A stretch of DNA of 64,000 nt from Archangium gephyra (GTDB taxonomy: Bacteria; Myxococcota; Myxococcia; Myxococcales; Myxococcaceae), in contig NZ_CP011509.1 in the NCBI RefSeq assembly GCF_001027285.1, positions 5,092,501 through 5,156,500 of the forward strand, read 5' to 3'. Each line of letters starts with the position of its first letter. Within the stretch, counting starts at the first letter, position 1. This document shows positions 23,884-33,952 of this stretch, piece after piece. The translations under genes and the position numbers were made by a program. The notes beneath the pieces were generated by a model, which was not told where the DNA came from, made no database searches, and saw only the letters and a program-made list of their open reading frames with translations.

Positions 23884-26505
23884 TCAGCGCGCGGGCGGGC
23901 GCGTCCGCCGACGCCGGCGACCGGCGAGCACTCCGCCCAGGGCGAGCAGGCTCCAGGTGAAGGCGAGCTGCCCTCCGCCCACGGCACAGGACGGGCCCAC
24001 GCGGAAGCGAGAGGCCTCGGGCTCCGGGGCCTCGAGGGGCGGCATCGCCGAGGGGGGGCCTTCCGGGAGCAGGGACTCGGAGCCGTCGGAGGACGAGGGC
24101 TCGAGGACGACCGGGGACCGCGGATCGGCCGAGTCCACGGGCGTGACGCCGGTGGGGAGCGGCGCGTCGAGCTTCCCCACCACGATGGCGTCACCGTCGC
24201 GATGGAAGGGGACCTCCACGCCATTCCAGAGGACGCGGATGGCGAGGGGCGCATGGACGCGGGGCGAGCCCTGGCTGTTGCCGGACAGCCGCAGCGTCTC
24301 GGTGGCGAGCCCGTCCGCTTCCAGCACCCGGATGCCGTCCGTCTGGCTGATGAGCGTGCGCGAGGCATCGGAGAGGCTCGTGCCCTGGACGAGCAGCACG
24401 CGGGTGGGCGTGGTGCCCTCGTAGCGCACGGCACCCGCGAGGCCCTCCAGCCGGAAGCCTCCCGCGCTCCGACTCTGTCCGGGCAGGTCGTTGAAGAGGG
24501 CGTGGTGGGTGGCGGTGCCCTCGGTCACCTTCAGTCCGGCGTCGGGCGTCCGGGCATCGAGTGCCTTCACCATCGGGCGCGAGGCCCAGGCCAGCTCCGG
24601 CGTGGGCACCAGGGCGGTGAGGAAGGTGACGTTGGCGGCGGCGGTGGTGGGCTTCACCTCGGCGTGGGTGACGGAGCCGGTGGCGTTGAACTTCTGGATG
24701 TGGACGGGCTTCTGCTCGGTGAAGGTGGCGTCGAAGGACTCGGGGGCCACCACCGCGACGCCGAGGGCCTGGCCGTTCTCGCCGCGCCCGTGGAGCCAGG
24801 CGCCCTCGCGGGCCGCGTCATTCATGAAGTGGCAGGACCACCGGTACACATGGGCGCGCGAGGCCTGCACCACGTCCCGCAGCACCACCCACTTGCGGTC
24901 GAGGAAGAGGGCATGCCGGTCCCAGCGGCGCAGTCCAAAGGACGAGGCGTAGAGCGAGGCGCCGTCGCCGATGGTGTAGCCGTAGTGCTCGCTGGAGCCG
25001 AAGAAGGGGATGCCGCCCTTGCGCTCGAGGTGCCAGCTGTAGGAGGCGGCGGAGTCGCTCTGGTCGCGCACGCCCTCGCCGAGCTGGCCCACGCCGTCGA
25101 TGGTCAACGAGTTGTGGAAGACGGTCTGGTTGGCGGCGGGCCCCGGTGAGCTCTTGTGGCCGATGTAGTAACCGGGGGCCTCGGGGGCGAGCCAGGAGCC
25201 CTGGCCGTACAGGTAGAAGCCGTTGTCGTCGGCGTGGTCGTGGCTGATGTTGAGGGTGCCGCGAGGCTCCATGCCGCTCTTCAGCCACTGCCATCCGGCC
25301 GTGCCGCCATAGGGGCCGTTCTTGAGCGCGAACAGGAGTGCGCCCTTGTCCCAGCCGCCGCGGAACACGGCCGCCTGCTGATTGTCGCCGTACCAGTCCA
25401 GCGGCAGGGCGCGTGGGTCCGTGGGGCGCAGGGACGCGTCGTAGAAGAGGAACTCGAAGACGCGCTGGTTGAGCTCGGGCGCGTAGCTGCTGAAGGTGGT
25501 GCCGCGCAGCCAGGTGTCCGCCGTGGCCTGGGCCACCGGATCCCGGTAGCGCGTGGCGGCGTAGCGCAGGGGCATCAGCCCCATGTCCTTGCTGATGGCG
25601 TAGAAGTTCCCGTGGAGGAGCAGGGACTGGTAGGGCCGCTCCGGGAGCTGGGTGGCCGCCTGGGCGCGGGGCATCGCCTTCACGAGGGCCAGGTCGCCCA
25701 CGTCCGTGCCGGTGACGCGCTCGAGCGCGCTGACGAAGGGCAGGTGCCAGCTCAGCCCGTACGTGACGTAGCCGAAGCCCTCGTGCCAGAGGCCATCGGT
25801 GACCAGATCCAACACCCGCTTCACCTTGCGCGCGTTGCCGGTGGCGAGCTCCAGCCACGGCTGGGTGGTGCTGTCTGGCAGCTCTCCCCGGGTGGCGAGC
25901 GCCGCGAGTCCGATGGCGGCATGGTTCACCCAGTTGTGGTTCTGCAGGTACTCGTCGGCCCACCACTCGCCGCCCTTGGAGGACTGCGTCAGGGCATTCG
26001 CGTTCTGCTGGAGGGTGGCGCGGACGCGGGAGGCCTCGGAGGCGGAGAGCTTGGGGGCCACCAGATCATAGGCCACCGCGACGCCGCCGAGCAGGTGCGC
26101 CTGGATGAGGTCATGCGTGCCGTCGAGGTCCAGGTTTCCCCACGCGGAGACCGTCAGCAGCCAGGCCTTGGCCAGCTCGAGGTGCCGGCTGTCGGTGGAC
26201 AGCTGCCCCACGAAGGCGAGCACCACCAGCAGGTTGCCCACCTCGCGGCGATCCAACTGCAGCGTCTTCCCGGTCGTCTTCCAGGTGACGAGCCCCGAGG
26301 CCGAGACGGTGCTGTCCAGGTAGCTCGTCGCGCCCTCGAGCAGGGGCCGGTAGATGGCCTGATGGGTCGTCCGCGCCTTCTGGCGCAACGCCTCGAGCTG
26401 GGAGGTGTCGAAGAAGAGGCCGGGGTGGGGCCCCGCGAGCGCGGGGAGCGACACCAGCAGCACCAGCCAGGGCAACGCCCACCCACGCGTGAGGAAGTGC
26501 TTCAT
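23884..26505 (-). CDS. Heparinase II/III-family polysaccharide lyase with C-terminal surface anchor
   Basis: An 873-residue exported protein. After the signal peptide (ending ALAG), an alpha-helical toroid of about 380 residues includes QNHNWVNHAAIGLAALA. The heparinase II/III beta-sandwich follows, with ISHDHADDNGFYLYG (about residue 425) and VFHNSLTIDG. Such enzymes eliminate uronate-containing polysaccharides. After a Pro/Ser/Glu-rich linker, the C-terminus has a Cys, a hydrophobic helix and an Arg-rich tail (GRRRRR). This tripartite layout matches MYXO-CTERM/GlyGly-CTERM sorting signals, implying surface anchoring. The ATG at 26505 begins the signal peptide. Confidence 0.87.
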   Translation of the reverse strand: MKHFLTRGWALPWLVLLVSLPALAGPHPGLFFDTSQLEALRQKARTTHQAIYRPLLEGATSYLDSTVSASGLVTWKTTGKTLQLDRREVGNLLVVLAFVGQLSTDSRHLELAKAWLLTVSAWGNLDLDGTHDLIQAHLLGGVAVAYDLVAPKLSASEASRVRATLQQNANALTQSSKGGEWWADEYLQNHNWVNHAAIGLAALATRGELPDSTTQPWLELATGNARKVKRVLDLVTDGLWHEGFGYVTYGLSWHLPFVSALERVTGTDVGDLALVKAMPRAQAATQLPERPYQSLLLHGNFYAISKDMGLMPLRYAATRYRDPVAQATADTWLRGTTFSSYAPELNQRVFEFLFYDASLRPTDPRALPLDWYGDNQQAAVFRGGWDKGALLFALKNGPYGGTAGWQWLKSGMEPRGTLNISHDHADDNGFYLYGQGSWLAPEAPGYYIGHKSSPGPAANQTVFHNSLTIDGVGQLGEGVRDQSDSAASYSWHLERKGGIPFFGSSEHYGYTIGDGASLYASSFGLRRWDRHALFLDRKWVVLRDVVQASRAHVYRWSCHFMNDAAREGAWLHGRGENGQALGVAVVAPESFDATFTEQKPVHIQKFNATGSVTHAEVKPTTAAANVTFLTALVPTPELAWASRPMVKALDARTPDAGLKVTEGTATHHALFNDLPGQSRSAGGFRLEGLAGAVRYEGTTPTRVLLVQGTSLSDASRTLISQTDGIRVLEADGLATETLRLSGNSQGSPRVHAPLAIRVLWNGVEVPFHRDGDAIVVGKLDAPLPTGVTPVDSADPRSPVVLEPSSSDGSESLLPEGPPSAMPPLEAPEPEASRFRVGPSCAVGGGQLAFTWSLLALGGVLAGRRRRRTRPPAR

Positions 26506-26668
26506 GCGGGGTGGATGCCACCCTTTATTCCACCAACTTCCCACACGGGGGCGGTGGAGGGCCCGCCCGCCAGGCCGGGGGTTGTTGCCCCGGCCCGGAC
26601 GTGCTCACCGGACGGGCTCCGTCGATGCGCATGCCTGGCTCCTCATGCCCTGGAGCCCTTCAGGGTGC

Positions 26669-27490
26669 TCAGCTGGCCTTGGCGAGCAGCTGCTGGGTGG
26701 TCTGCTGGGGGACGGCGTACCCGGAGGCCATGAGGAACTCCGCCACGGCGTGGGCGATGGCGGCCTGGGTGGGGCCGGCCTGGGTGGGCTTGCAGAACGC
26801 GCCCACGCCCAGCACGGGCCCGAGCGCGGTGAACTCCACCACCTCGACGCTGGGAGCGGGCTGCTCCTGGACGCCGGGCACCACCGCCACGCGCTCCTGC
26901 AGGGCGCGCATCATCGTGGCCACGTCCACGCCGTGCAGCAGCGGCACCTTGACGGAGACCTTGCGGTGGGTGTGGTGGGTGAAGTTGACGATGTTGTCGC
27001 CGAACAGCCGGTTGTTGCCGACGGAGATGCGCAGGTTGTCGCCCGTGTCGATGGTGGTGGCGAACAGGCCGATCTCCTGCACGATGCCGGCGGCGCCACC
27101 CGCGGAGATCTCATCCCCCACGCGGAAGGGGCGCAGCACGAGCAGGAACACGCCCGCGGCGAAGTTGGACAGCAGGCCGGACCAGGCCGTGCCGATCGCG
27201 ATGCCCGCGGCCGCCAGCAGCGCGGCGAACGAGGTGGTCTCCACCCCCATCATTCCCAGGATGGCCAGCAGCAGGAGGATGGTGAGGGAGCCGGCGAACA
27301 GCGACTCGATGTAGCGGATGAGGGTGGCGTCGAGCTGGCGCTTCTGCAGGCCCAGGTTCAGCACGCGCCGGAAACCGGTGATGATCGTCCGGCCCACGAA
27401 CCACAGCACCAGGGCGCCCACGGCCTTGAGGATGAAGGGGAGGGCTTCGGTGAGGGCCAACGACTTCAATTGATTGAGAATGGCTTCCAT
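26669..27490 (-). CDS. mscS: Small-conductance mechanosensitive channel, MscS family
   Basis: A 273-residue inner-membrane channel that opens under membrane tension to release solutes on osmotic downshock. Three N-terminal helices end in the pore-lining TM3 (LLAAAGIAIGTAWSGLLSNF), followed by FLLVLRPFRVGDEI, the beta domain and the C-terminal alpha/beta vestibule. Length and layout match E. coli MscS. The ATG at 27490 was chosen over the longer frame because it is directly upstream of TM1. Upstream sequence is unusually AT-rich for this genome, consistent with a strong promoter. Confidence 0.9.
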   Translation of the reverse strand: MEAILNQLKSLALTEALPFILKAVGALVLWFVGRTIITGFRRVLNLGLQKRQLDATLIRYIESLFAGSLTILLLLAILGMMGVETTSFAALLAAAGIAIGTAWSGLLSNFAAGVFLLVLRPFRVGDEISAGGAAGIVQEIGLFATTIDTGDNLRISVGNNRLFGDNIVNFTHHTHRKVSVKVPLLHGVDVATMMRALQERVAVVPGVQEQPAPSVEVVEFTALGPVLGVGAFCKPTQAGPTQAAIAHAVAEFLMASGYAVPQQTTQQLLAKAS

Positions 27491-27650
27491 GGCGTTCCTG
27501 GCGGGGACGGTGTCCGGATATTGTTTGTGTTGAAAGTGTTTTCCGGAGAACCCTTTGCAATCTATAGAAGAGGAACTCTCCGGGAGAAGAGGGAGGCGCG
27601 TTTTCCGTGCCCTCAAAAAGCAAGACACGCGCTCATCACGCGGTGGCTTG

Positions 27651-27798
27651 TGTCACGCGGTGACATGTGCACGGGCCAGGCCAGTGGAGCCCGGCGCGTA
27701 AGTCCGCGAAGACACGTGCCTCGGGCCCAGCGGGGGAAGCGGGTGGGCCGTGCCGGCCTGAGCCCTGGCGCGTCAGTCCCGGCGGCTGACACGTCAGC
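27651..27798. promoter_or_regulatory. Cluster of TGAC-containing palindromes in a divergent intergenic region
   Basis: The 441-base gap between mscS and the GH15 gene contains TGTCACGCGGTGACA (27651-27665) and GCTGACACGTCAGC (27785-27798), both with perfect arms. A further GTCAG at 27772-27776 forms another inverted pair with CTGAC. Repeated TGAC half-sites in a divergent promoter region suggest a dimeric regulator. The regulator is not identifiable. Confidence 0.45.
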
Positions 27799-27931
27799 GC
27801 GGGTGGAGCGCCCGGACTCGCACTCGATTCCCAGGGCCTGACCGGGGCGCGGATGTCCGGCTGGTGTCCACCCGGGTTGGCTGGGGGGCTCGCGAGGATT
27901 CCTACCCTTGGGGCAGGAGAGGGCAGCGTGC

Positions 27932-29875
27932 ATGGACCTCTACAGTGCCGCCAAGCGGATGAACCGGCCGTTCCGGTTCTCGAATCCGGCGTCGTACCGG
28001 GAGATCTCCCTGGCCAGCCGGGGGCTGATCGGGGACGGCATCACGTGCGCCCTGGTCCGCCCCGACGGGGTCATCGACTGGCTCTGTTTTCCCCGCTTCG
28101 ACAGCCCGAGCGTCTTCGCGGCGATCCTCGATGATGAGCGGGGCGGTTTCACCGGCATCACCCCGGCCGTCTGGCCCTTCGAGAGCCTGCAGCGCTACGA
28201 CCCGGACACCAACGTGCTGGAGACGCTCTTCCGCGTCGAGCGCCAGGGCGTCGTGCGGATCATCGACTACATGCCGTGGACGAATGATCCCCGGGCCAGC
28301 ATCCACGAGGTGCACCGGCGCATCGAGTGCGTGGAGGGCTCGCTCGACCTGGACGTCGTCTTCGATCCGCGGTTCCGGTACGGCGAGGAGGAGACGCGGC
28401 TGGAGCGCGAGGAGCACGGGCTGGTGGCGCGGGGCGCCCGTGGCGAGCGGATGGTCGCGGTGCTCGATGGGGAGACGCACTGGGAGCCCCGGGGCGCGTC
28501 GGGCCTGCGGGCGCGCATCCGGCTCGGCAGGGGAGAGCGGCGCTGGATGATTCTGGCCTGGGACTCGGATCGTCCGGAGCCCGTGGCCGCGTACCGGCCC
28601 TACGAGCTGCTCCGCGCCACGCGCCAGGCCTGGCGGGACTGGTCCCGGCAGCTCCAGTACGAGGGGCCGTGGCGGCACCACGTGCTGCGCTCGGCGCTGG
28701 CGTTGAAGCTGCTGATGTACTCGCCCACCGGCGCCATGGTGGCCGCGGCCACCACCTCCCTGCCCGAGTGGATTGGAGGGCCTCGCAACTGGGACTACCG
28801 CTACAGCTGGGTGCGGGACGCGGCCATGGCCGTGCGGGCCACCAATCTGATCGGCTACCCGAACGAGTCCCGCGAGTTCTTCTACTTCGTGCGCGACACG
28901 TTGAAGCACGGCGAGCCCCTCCAGGTGATGTACACGCTGGATGGAGGGCCGGTGCCCGAGGAGCGGGTCCTCGAGCACCTGTCCGGGTTCCAGGGCTCGA
29001 GCCCGGTGCGCATTGGCAACGATGCCCGGGATCAGCTCCAGTTCGACACCGCGGGGGCGTTGCTCGACGCGGCCTATCTCTACGAGCGGTTCGGCGGCCG
29101 GCTGCCGCTGCGCACCTGGTCTCTGCTCAAGCGGGTCATCGAGACCACCGCCCGCCGTTGGCGCGAGCCGGATCACGGCATCTGGGAGCCGCGCCTGGAG
29201 AAGCGGCACAACGTCCATTCCAAGCTCATGTGCTGGTTGGCGCTCCACCGCGGCCGCCACCTGGCCCGGCTCTTCGCCGAGCCCGAGCTCCAGGAGTTCT
29301 GCGCCCACGAGTCGGAGCTCATCCGCCAGGACATCCTCCACCATGGCGTGGACCCCTCGGGCCGGCACTTCGTGGGCTTCTATGGCGGCAATGAGCCGGA
29401 CTCGTCGCTGCTGCTGCTGCCCATCGCGGGGTGCTTCCGGGCCTGCGAGCCGCTCGTGCAGGGGACCATCGACTGGTTGCGCTCGGAGCTGGGGGCGGGC
29501 CGTTTCCTGCGCCGCTACCGGATGGACGATGGGGTGGGAGGGCCGGAGGGGGGCTTCCTCCTGTGCGGCTTCTGGCTCGTCGAGGCGCTGGTGCTGTCCA
29601 ACCGGCTCGAGGAGGCCGAGAAGGTCTTCATGTACCACGCGGAGGCGGCCAACCACCTCGGGCTGCTCGCCGAGGAGGTGCACCCGCTCACGCGCGAGCA
29701 GCTGGGCAACTTCCCCCAGGCCTTCAGCCACCTGGGGCTCATCAACGCCGCGGCGCGAATCGATCTGGCGCTGCGGATGCGGGACGAGGGCGAGCTGGCG
29801 CCCCCGCACCTGCTCGAGTCCGAGCCGCCCCCCATCCCGGGCAGCTCCTGTCATGACACGTGGATCGGCCTATGA
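27932..29875 (+). CDS. GH15-family glycosidase (glucoamylase/trehalase-like)
   Basis: A 647-residue cytosolic glycoside hydrolase of family 15. The N-terminal beta-sandwich opens with GLIGDGITCALVRPDGVIDW, and the (alpha/alpha)6 barrel has the catalytic acid in HGIWEPR (about residue 418) and the base in LAEEVHPLTREQLGNFPQAF (about 583). It hydrolyses alpha-glucosidic bonds; this subgroup includes trehalases and glucoamylases and the sequence alone does not choose. No signal peptide is present. I took the ATG at 27932, which has GGAGAGGG upstream; a TTG eight codons earlier is weaker. It may serve trehalose or glycogen turnover, and its neighbour MscS also handles osmotic stress. Confidence 0.88.
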   Translation: MDLYSAAKRMNRPFRFSNPASYREISLASRGLIGDGITCALVRPDGVIDWLCFPRFDSPSVFAAILDDERGGFTGITPAVWPFESLQRYDPDTNVLETLFRVERQGVVRIIDYMPWTNDPRASIHEVHRRIECVEGSLDLDVVFDPRFRYGEEETRLEREEHGLVARGARGERMVAVLDGETHWEPRGASGLRARIRLGRGERRWMILAWDSDRPEPVAAYRPYELLRATRQAWRDWSRQLQYEGPWRHHVLRSALALKLLMYSPTGAMVAAATTSLPEWIGGPRNWDYRYSWVRDAAMAVRATNLIGYPNESREFFYFVRDTLKHGEPLQVMYTLDGGPVPEERVLEHLSGFQGSSPVRIGNDARDQLQFDTAGALLDAAYLYERFGGRLPLRTWSLLKRVIETTARRWREPDHGIWEPRLEKRHNVHSKLMCWLALHRGRHLARLFAEPELQEFCAHESELIRQDILHHGVDPSGRHFVGFYGGNEPDSSLLLLPIAGCFRACEPLVQGTIDWLRSELGAGRFLRRYRMDDGVGGPEGGFLLCGFWLVEALVLSNRLEEAEKVFMYHAEAANHLGLLAEEVHPLTREQLGNFPQAFSHLGLINAAARIDLALRMRDEGELAPPHLLESEPPPIPGSSCHDTWIGL

Positions 29876-29902
29876 CAGGAGGGCGAGGAGGGGGCGGGGG
29901 GC

Positions 29903-30307
29903 TCAGCCCATCGCGGGGCGGACGGCGGACTGCGGCTCGGCGGCGCCCTGCGACACGCGGTGCCAGAGCTGGTGCGAGGTGAGCAGCACGCCGAGGATGA
30001 CGAGCGGCGTCACCACCTGGCCCGTCGGATCTCCCGAGGCGTAGTGGGACACCGAGGCCGCCACCAGGTTGATGGTGAAGCCCGCGTAGGCCCACTCGCG
30101 CAGCGTGCGCGGCACCACCGGCACCAGCAGGGCCACCGCGCCCAGGATCTTCGAGATGCCCAGCAGGATGCGGAAGTAGTCCGGGTAGCCCAGGTGGCGG
30201 AACCCTTCCACCGGCTGCGGGGCGCCGCTGAGGTACATGCTCCCCGAGGCCAGCATCATCAGGCCGAACAGTCCGGTCAGGACCCAGTACGCGATCTTCA
30301 GCTTCAT
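29903..30307 (-). CDS. DoxX-like membrane protein
   Basis: A 134-residue protein of four helices: IAYWVLTGLFGLMMLASG, a central ILLGISKILGAVALLVPVV, then AYAGFTINLVAAS, then PLVILGVLLTSHQLW. The pattern and the GISKILG motif fit the DoxX-like family of small membrane proteins. The physiological role of this subgroup is not established. The ATG at 30307 is preceded by GGGAG. It lies tail-to-tail with the GH15 gene. Confidence 0.85.
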   Translation of the reverse strand: MKLKIAYWVLTGLFGLMMLASGSMYLSGAPQPVEGFRHLGYPDYFRILLGISKILGAVALLVPVVPRTLREWAYAGFTINLVAASVSHYASGDPTGQVVTPLVILGVLLTSHQLWHRVSQGAAEPQSAVRPAMG

Positions 30308-30392
30308 GTGTTGTGTGCTCCCTGTCGTGCCGGGGGGCGGGGTGCCACGGCCGGCGCGGCCGGGACACTAGGGCCATTTGGCCCAAAGCAGA

Positions 30393-30423
30393 AAGGCCGC
30401 CCCTCGTGAGAGGGAGCGGCCTT
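30393..30423 (-). terminator. Rho-independent terminator of rpmF
   Basis: A strong hairpin (AAGGCCGC...GCGGCCTT with an inner CCTC/GAGG extension and GTGA loop). On the minus strand it is followed by TTTCTGCTTT. It lies about 30 bases beyond the rpmF stop. Confidence 0.8.
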
Positions 30424-30454
30424 CGTGCCTTCCAGGGGACCTGGAGTCAGGTGA

Positions 30455-30643
30455 TCAGGCCTGGGCGCCCGGCACCGTCTCGCGGCCCTTGTAGTGGCCG
30501 CACGCCGCGCAAGCGCGGTGGGGGAGCACCGGCTCCTTGCAGTTGGCGCACTGAATCACCTGCACCGCGCTCCGCAGGTTGTTGTTGGCCGCCCGGCGGC
30601 GGTCACGACGCATCTTGGACGTACGCTTCTTGGGAACACCCAC
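30455..30643 (-). CDS. rpmF: 50S ribosomal protein L32
   Basis: A 62-residue ribosomal protein. The basic N-terminus (GVPKKRTSKMRRDRRRA) and the zinc-ribbon Cys pairs CANC and CAAC are diagnostic for L32 of the zinc-binding type. The start is a GTG with AGAGGTGA upstream. In most bacteria rpmF directly precedes plsX on the same strand; here it points away from plsX and has its own terminator. Confidence 0.97.
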   Translation of the reverse strand: MGVPKKRTSKMRRDRRRAANNNLRSAVQVIQCANCKEPVLPHRACAACGHYKGRETVPGAQA

Positions 30644-30893
30644 GGCTCACCTCTATATCGTCACGGCCCTGGACTCCGGGGCTTCCCCACCAGTCCCGAC
30701 CGGCAAAAACTCGGAAGGCGGCGGACCCTAGCCGCTCGGAGCGTGTGAGTCAACGCGCCTGTGCGGGGTTCGCCGTGCCCTGTCCAACCCTGACCTGGCG
30801 GGGCGCATTCTTACGTCTCCGGGCCCGGGGGTGTCCACCTGTCTGCTCTCCGTGCTCCCAGCCTCGGAGCGTCCGTGGAAGGATGCGCCCGCG

Positions 30894-31958
30894 ATGAGGC
30901 TCGTCCTGGATGCGATGGGGGGTGACCATGCCCCCGCGGCCCCCGTGGAGGGGGCCCTCCTGTTCGCGCGCGAGCACCCGGCGCACGAGGTGGTGCTGGT
31001 GGGGGATCTGGTGCGTCTGCGCGAGCCCCTGTCCCAGGCCGGGGGTCTGCCCCCCAACGTGCGCCTGCACCCCGCCTCCCAGGTGGTGGAGATGGAGGAT
31101 CACGCCTTCTCCGCCATCCGCCGCAAGAAGGACTCCTCCCTGCGGGTGGGCTTCGAGCTGGTGCGCCGGGGCGAGGCGGACGCGCTGGTGTCGGCGGGGC
31201 ACTCGGGCGCGGTGATGGCGGGCGGGCTGCTGGTGCTGGGCCGCATCCCCGGGGTGGAGCGTCCGGCCATCGCCACGCTGCTGCCGGCCCTCGAGGGGGT
31301 GGGGCGCTGTCTGCTGCTGGATGCCGGGGCCAATGTGGAGTGCCGGCCCGTCCACCTGGCCCAGTGGGCGGTGCTGGGGGCCGCCTACGTGCGCGCGCGC
31401 CTGGGCATCCCCCGTCCCCGCGTGGCGCTGCTCTCCAATGGAGAGGAGCCCTCCAAGGGCACGTCCCTGACTCGCGAGGCCTCCGCGCTGCTGCGGGCCT
31501 CGGATCTGGCGTTCACCGGCTACGTGGAGGGGAAGGATCTCTTCTCCGGGGACGTGGAGGTGGTGGTCACCGATGGCTTCACGGGCAACGTGGTCCTCAA
31601 GACGTCCGAGGGGGTGGCGGCGGCCGTCACGGGGCTCTTGCGCTCGGCCATCGAGCGGCGCGGGGGCCTGCCGGAGAAGCTGGGCGCGTTGCTGCTCCAG
31701 CCCACCTTCACGGGCCTGAAGAAGGTGATGGACTACGCGGAGTACGGCGGCGCGCCCCTGCTGGGGATTGAGGGCGTGGGCATCGTCGCGCATGGCCGCA
31801 GCTCGCCCCGGGCGCTCCAGAAGGCGCTGGAGGCCGCCCTGCAGACGGCCCAGGCCGGATTGCGCACCGAGTTGACGCGTTGCATCGCGGACGCCGCCGC
31901 CTGGCTCCCTGCCCGGCAGCGGGGAAAGGGAGCGACAGCCGAGGCCTTTTCCGATTAG
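30894..31958 (+). CDS. plsX: Phosphate acyltransferase PlsX
   Basis: A 354-residue enzyme that makes acyl-phosphate from acyl-ACP for phospholipid synthesis. Motifs are VLDAMGGDHAP at the start, SAGHSGAVMAGGL, LLDAGANVEC and VTDGFTGNVVLKTSEG. The ATG at 30894 begins the conserved sequence; AAGGA lies upstream. It is the first gene of a rightward fatty-acid cluster (plsX-fabH-fabD-fabG-acpP-fabF). The last 20 or so residues are polar and not conserved. Confidence 0.96.
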   Translation: MRLVLDAMGGDHAPAAPVEGALLFAREHPAHEVVLVGDLVRLREPLSQAGGLPPNVRLHPASQVVEMEDHAFSAIRRKKDSSLRVGFELVRRGEADALVSAGHSGAVMAGGLLVLGRIPGVERPAIATLLPALEGVGRCLLLDAGANVECRPVHLAQWAVLGAAYVRARLGIPRPRVALLSNGEEPSKGTSLTREASALLRASDLAFTGYVEGKDLFSGDVEVVVTDGFTGNVVLKTSEGVAAAVTGLLRSAIERRGGLPEKLGALLLQPTFTGLKKVMDYAEYGGAPLLGIEGVGIVAHGRSSPRALQKALEAALQTAQAGLRTELTRCIADAAAWLPARQRGKGATAEAFSD

Positions 31959-32005
31959 AGAGCGCGCCCGAGGCGTTCGTGTCCGGTACACCCACAGGGG
32001 GCACC

Positions 32006-32989
<984 letters not shown>

Positions 32990-33018
32990 TGCGCTGTTGA
33001 AAGGGAGGGAGCAGGAGC

Positions 33019-33951
33019 ATGTCCAAGATCGCGTTCGTCTTCCCCGGGCAGGGCAGCCAGGCTGTCGGCATGGGGAAGGACCTGTACGAGAAGTTTCCCG
33101 AGGCCCGGGCCGTCTTCGAGGCGGCCGACGAGGCGCTGGGCGAGAAGTTCTCCCAGGTGCTCTTCGAGGGACCGGAGGCCGCGCTGAAGCAGACGGCCAA
33201 CACGCAGCCGGCCATCCTCATCGTGTCGGTGGCGGCGCATGCCGTGTTCTCCAAGCGGGGACCGGCGCCGGCCTTCGTGGCGGGGCACTCGCTGGGGGAG
33301 TACTCGGCGCTGGTGGCGGCGGGCGCGCTGCAGCTGGCGGACGCGGTCCGGGCGGTGCGGGCCCGTGGCACCTTCATGCAGGAGGCGGTGCCCGAGGGCG
33401 TGGGCGCCATGGCCGCGGTGATGGGCCTGGAGCCGGCCAAGGTGAAGGCGGCGTGCGACGCGGCGGGCGAGGGCCAGGTGGTGTCCCCGGCCAACTACAA
33501 CTCGCCGGAGCAGACGGTGATCGCCGGCAATGCCCAGGCCGTGGAGCGGGCCATCGCCAAGGCGAAGGAGCTGGGGGGCAAGGCGAAGGTGCTGCCCGTG
33601 TCCGCCCCCTTCCACTGCGCGCTGATGGATCCGGTGAAGCCCCGGCTGGCCGAGGTGCTGGCGAAGGTGAAGGTGTCCGCCCCCTCCGTCCCGGTGGTGA
33701 CGAACGTGGAAGCGGCCCCCAACAGCGACGCGGCCCGCGTGGTGCCGCTGCTGCTGGAGCAGGTGAGCTCCTCGGTGCGTTGGGTGGAGAGCATCCAGGC
33801 CCTCCAGGCCCAGGGTGTGACGCGGGTCGTCGAGCTGGGCCCCGGTAAGGTGCTCAACGGCCTCATCAAGCGCATCACCAAGGATATCGAGTCGTTCAAC
33901 GTGGAAGACTCCGCGAGCCTGGAGAAGACCCTCGCGGCACTGGGAGCCTGA
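33019..33951 (+). CDS. fabD: Malonyl-CoA:ACP transacylase
   Basis: A 310-residue transferase that loads malonyl onto ACP. AFVFPGQGSQAVGMG opens the protein, the nucleophile is in GHSLGEYSAL, and the catalytic His is in SAPFHCALM. ATG 33019 has GGGAGG and AGGAG sites upstream. It lies 29 bases after fabH and is one base from the next gene, so they are co-transcribed. Confidence 0.97.
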   Translation: MSKIAFVFPGQGSQAVGMGKDLYEKFPEARAVFEAADEALGEKFSQVLFEGPEAALKQTANTQPAILIVSVAAHAVFSKRGPAPAFVAGHSLGEYSALVAAGALQLADAVRAVRARGTFMQEAVPEGVGAMAAVMGLEPAKVKAACDAAGEGQVVSPANYNSPEQTVIAGNAQAVERAIAKAKELGGKAKVLPVSAPFHCALMDPVKPRLAEVLAKVKVSAPSVPVVTNVEAAPNSDAARVVPLLLEQVSSSVRWVESIQALQAQGVTRVVELGPGKVLNGLIKRITKDIESFNVEDSASLEKTLAALGA

Positions 33952-33952
33952 G

